The position numbers were made by a program, and so were the translations under genes. A DNA stretch of 41,936 nt, taken from the NCBI GenBank assembly GCA_018401705.1, contig JAGYKL010000029.1:1-41936 (forward strand). Reading direction: 5' to 3'. This document shows, piece after piece, positions 40,996-41,936 of this stretch. Position 1 is the first letter of the stretch. Every line of letters begins with the position of its first letter. Origin of the DNA: Bacteroidia bacterium (GTDB taxonomy: Bacteria; Bacteroidota; Bacteroidia; M30B66). The notes beneath the pieces are model-generated. The model was not told the origin of the DNA. It was given only the letters and a program-made list of their open reading frames with translations, and did not search any database.

Positions 40996-41936
40996 ATGAA
41001 ACGAATCATATTCGCTTTGGGATTCCTTTGTCTTATAAATGCCTTAGACGCCCAAAATCCTTCACTTAGTCAAACAATTAGAGGCACAATAACAGACCAG
41101 CTCACTGAAACGCCAATACCGGGAGCAACAGTAATTTTAAATCCAAGTACTCCCTTAACAGGCACAACAACCAATCTAGATGGTGATTTCAGACTAAACA
41201 ATGTGCCTTTAGGCAGATACACACTAGTGGTGAATATGTTGGGTTATCAGGAAATGACAATTCCTAATGTTGTGGTTGGCAGTGGCAAGGAAATAATACT
41301 TCAAGTGAAACTTACCGAACATGCAGTTGAAATGAAAGCTGTTGAAATAACAGCAGGTGGCACAAATAAAACAGAAGCTCTCAATGAACTTACAACGGTG
41401 AGTGCCCGCCAATTTTCAATTGAAGAAACAAAACGCTACGCAGGGGCTCTAAACGATCCCGGAAGGATGGTTCAGTCATTTGCCGGTGTTACGTTTAATG
41501 CCGATGGAAATAATGAAATTGTGGTTAGAGGCAATTCGCCTCGCGGAGTGCTTTGGCGAATGGAAGGCATTGAAATTCCAAATCCAAATCACTTCTCAAA
41601 TCAGGGTGCATCGGGTGGAGCAATAAGTATGTTAAGCAATAACATGATGGCAAATTCTGATTTCCTAAGCGGAGCTTTCCCTGCTGATTATGGCAATGCG
41701 GCTTCAGGTGTTTTTGACATGAGATTAAGAAAAGGGAATAATGAAAAGCGCGAGACTGCTTTTCAGCTTGGTGTCATTGGCACAGACGTCGCCCTGGAAG
41801 GGCCAATAGATAAAGTGGCAGGCAGCTCTTACCTCGTAAATTACAGATATTCATCACTTTCTATGCTTCAAAAACTGGGTGTTGAAATTGTGGGTGATGC
41901 GATTCCTGTGTTTCAGGATTTGTCTTTTAACATAAA
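40996..41936 (+). CDS. TonB-dependent receptor, N-terminal part (cut by window end)
   Basis: This gene continues past the window; 313 codons are visible. In order: a signal peptide (1-20; FALGFLCLINALDAQ), a CarboxypepD_reg-like domain (about 28-110: IRGTITDQLTETPIPGATVIL, and LGRYTLVVNMLGYQ), then a plug domain (about 130-250: NEIVVRGNSPRGVLWRMEG, GGAISMLSNNMM, DFLSGAFPADYGNAASGVFDM). The barrel starts near the end (GVIGTDVALEGPID). It lacks an N-terminal STN domain, so it is a transporter type, not a signalling transducer. It starts 31 bases after the repeat-protein gene. Substrate unknown. Confidence 0.9.
   Translation, partial: MKRIIFALGFLCLINALDAQNPSLSQTIRGTITDQLTETPIPGATVILNPSTPLTGTTTNLDGDFRLNNVPLGRYTLVVNMLGYQEMTIPNVVVGSGKEIILQVKLTEHAVEMKAVEITAGGTNKTEALNELTTVSARQFSIEETKRYAGALNDPGRMVQSFAGVTFNADGNNEIVVRGNSPRGVLWRMEGIEIPNPNHFSNQGASGGAISMLSNNMMANSDFLSGAFPADYGNAASGVFDMRLRKGNNEKRETAFQLGVIGTDVALEGPIDKVAGSSYLVNYRYSSLSMLQKLGVEIVGDAIPVFQDLSFNI

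Overview
The window is chromosomal DNA from a Bacteroidota bacterium, probably of the Flavobacteriales/Cytophagales type. Evidence: AT-rich sequence; type IX secretion (T9SS) sorting domains; DUF6029, Omp28 and LA_2272-type surface proteins; an ECF sigma/FecR pair; a long NusB; and repeated promoter elements of the Bacteroidota type (TAnnTTTG at -7, sometimes with TTG about 19 bases upstream). There are about 40 protein genes, one tRNA-Leu, and no rRNA, CRISPR array, insertion sequence or prophage. Most of it is ordinary housekeeping DNA with a few accessory blocks.

Layout. 1-4163 (+): end of coxB, coxA with a terminator, ruvB and queG. 4167-10268 (-): an apparent six-gene operon, read from the right: a T9SS-exported Omp28-like protein, a TlpA thioredoxin whose start region is broken, a DUF6029 outer-membrane protein, an Omp28-like lipoprotein, a small beta-barrel protein and ubiX. 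10501-16337: a T9SS cargo protein, a small membrane protein, a Nudix hydrolase (-), and a BatA-type vWA protein / catalytically degenerate dihydroorotase / secreted protein run. 16340-21555: an ABC exporter (-), leucine dehydrogenase, nusB and a class III aminotransferase (-). 21598-27178: two universal stress proteins (-), a nucleoside phosphorylase, a SirB1-type protein, an unknown secreted protein (-), a phosphoribosyltransferase, shikimate kinase (-) and tRNA-Leu(GAG). 27197-31441: an OmpH/Skp chaperone (-) divergent from an ECF sigma factor / FecR / STN-plus-repeat protein operon. 31509-41936: an EamA transporter, a TPR-barrel protein (-), sufB and a SufA-type carrier (-), a PAS-LuxR regulator, an SGNH hydrolase and rpoN (-), pirin, then a second 16-residue-repeat protein followed by a TonB-dependent receptor cut by the window end.

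How the genes may work together. The most interesting block is 27902-31441. A sigma factor and FecR normally partner a TonB-dependent transducer, but here the third gene fuses a TonB-signalling (STN) domain to a 16-residue repeat/barrel region instead of a transporter. A relative of that repeat protein sits directly upstream of a true TonB receptor 8 kb away. Regulatory sites worth testing are a Fur/PerR-like 7-1-7 inverted repeat before sufA-sufB, an 18-bp perfect palindrome before pirin, and a dyad between the two stress-protein genes. Three genes have promoters placed so that the transcript would start at or almost at the ATG. A cluster of frame disruptions at about 8300-8525 damages the start of tlpA and the sorting tail of the Omp28-like protein.
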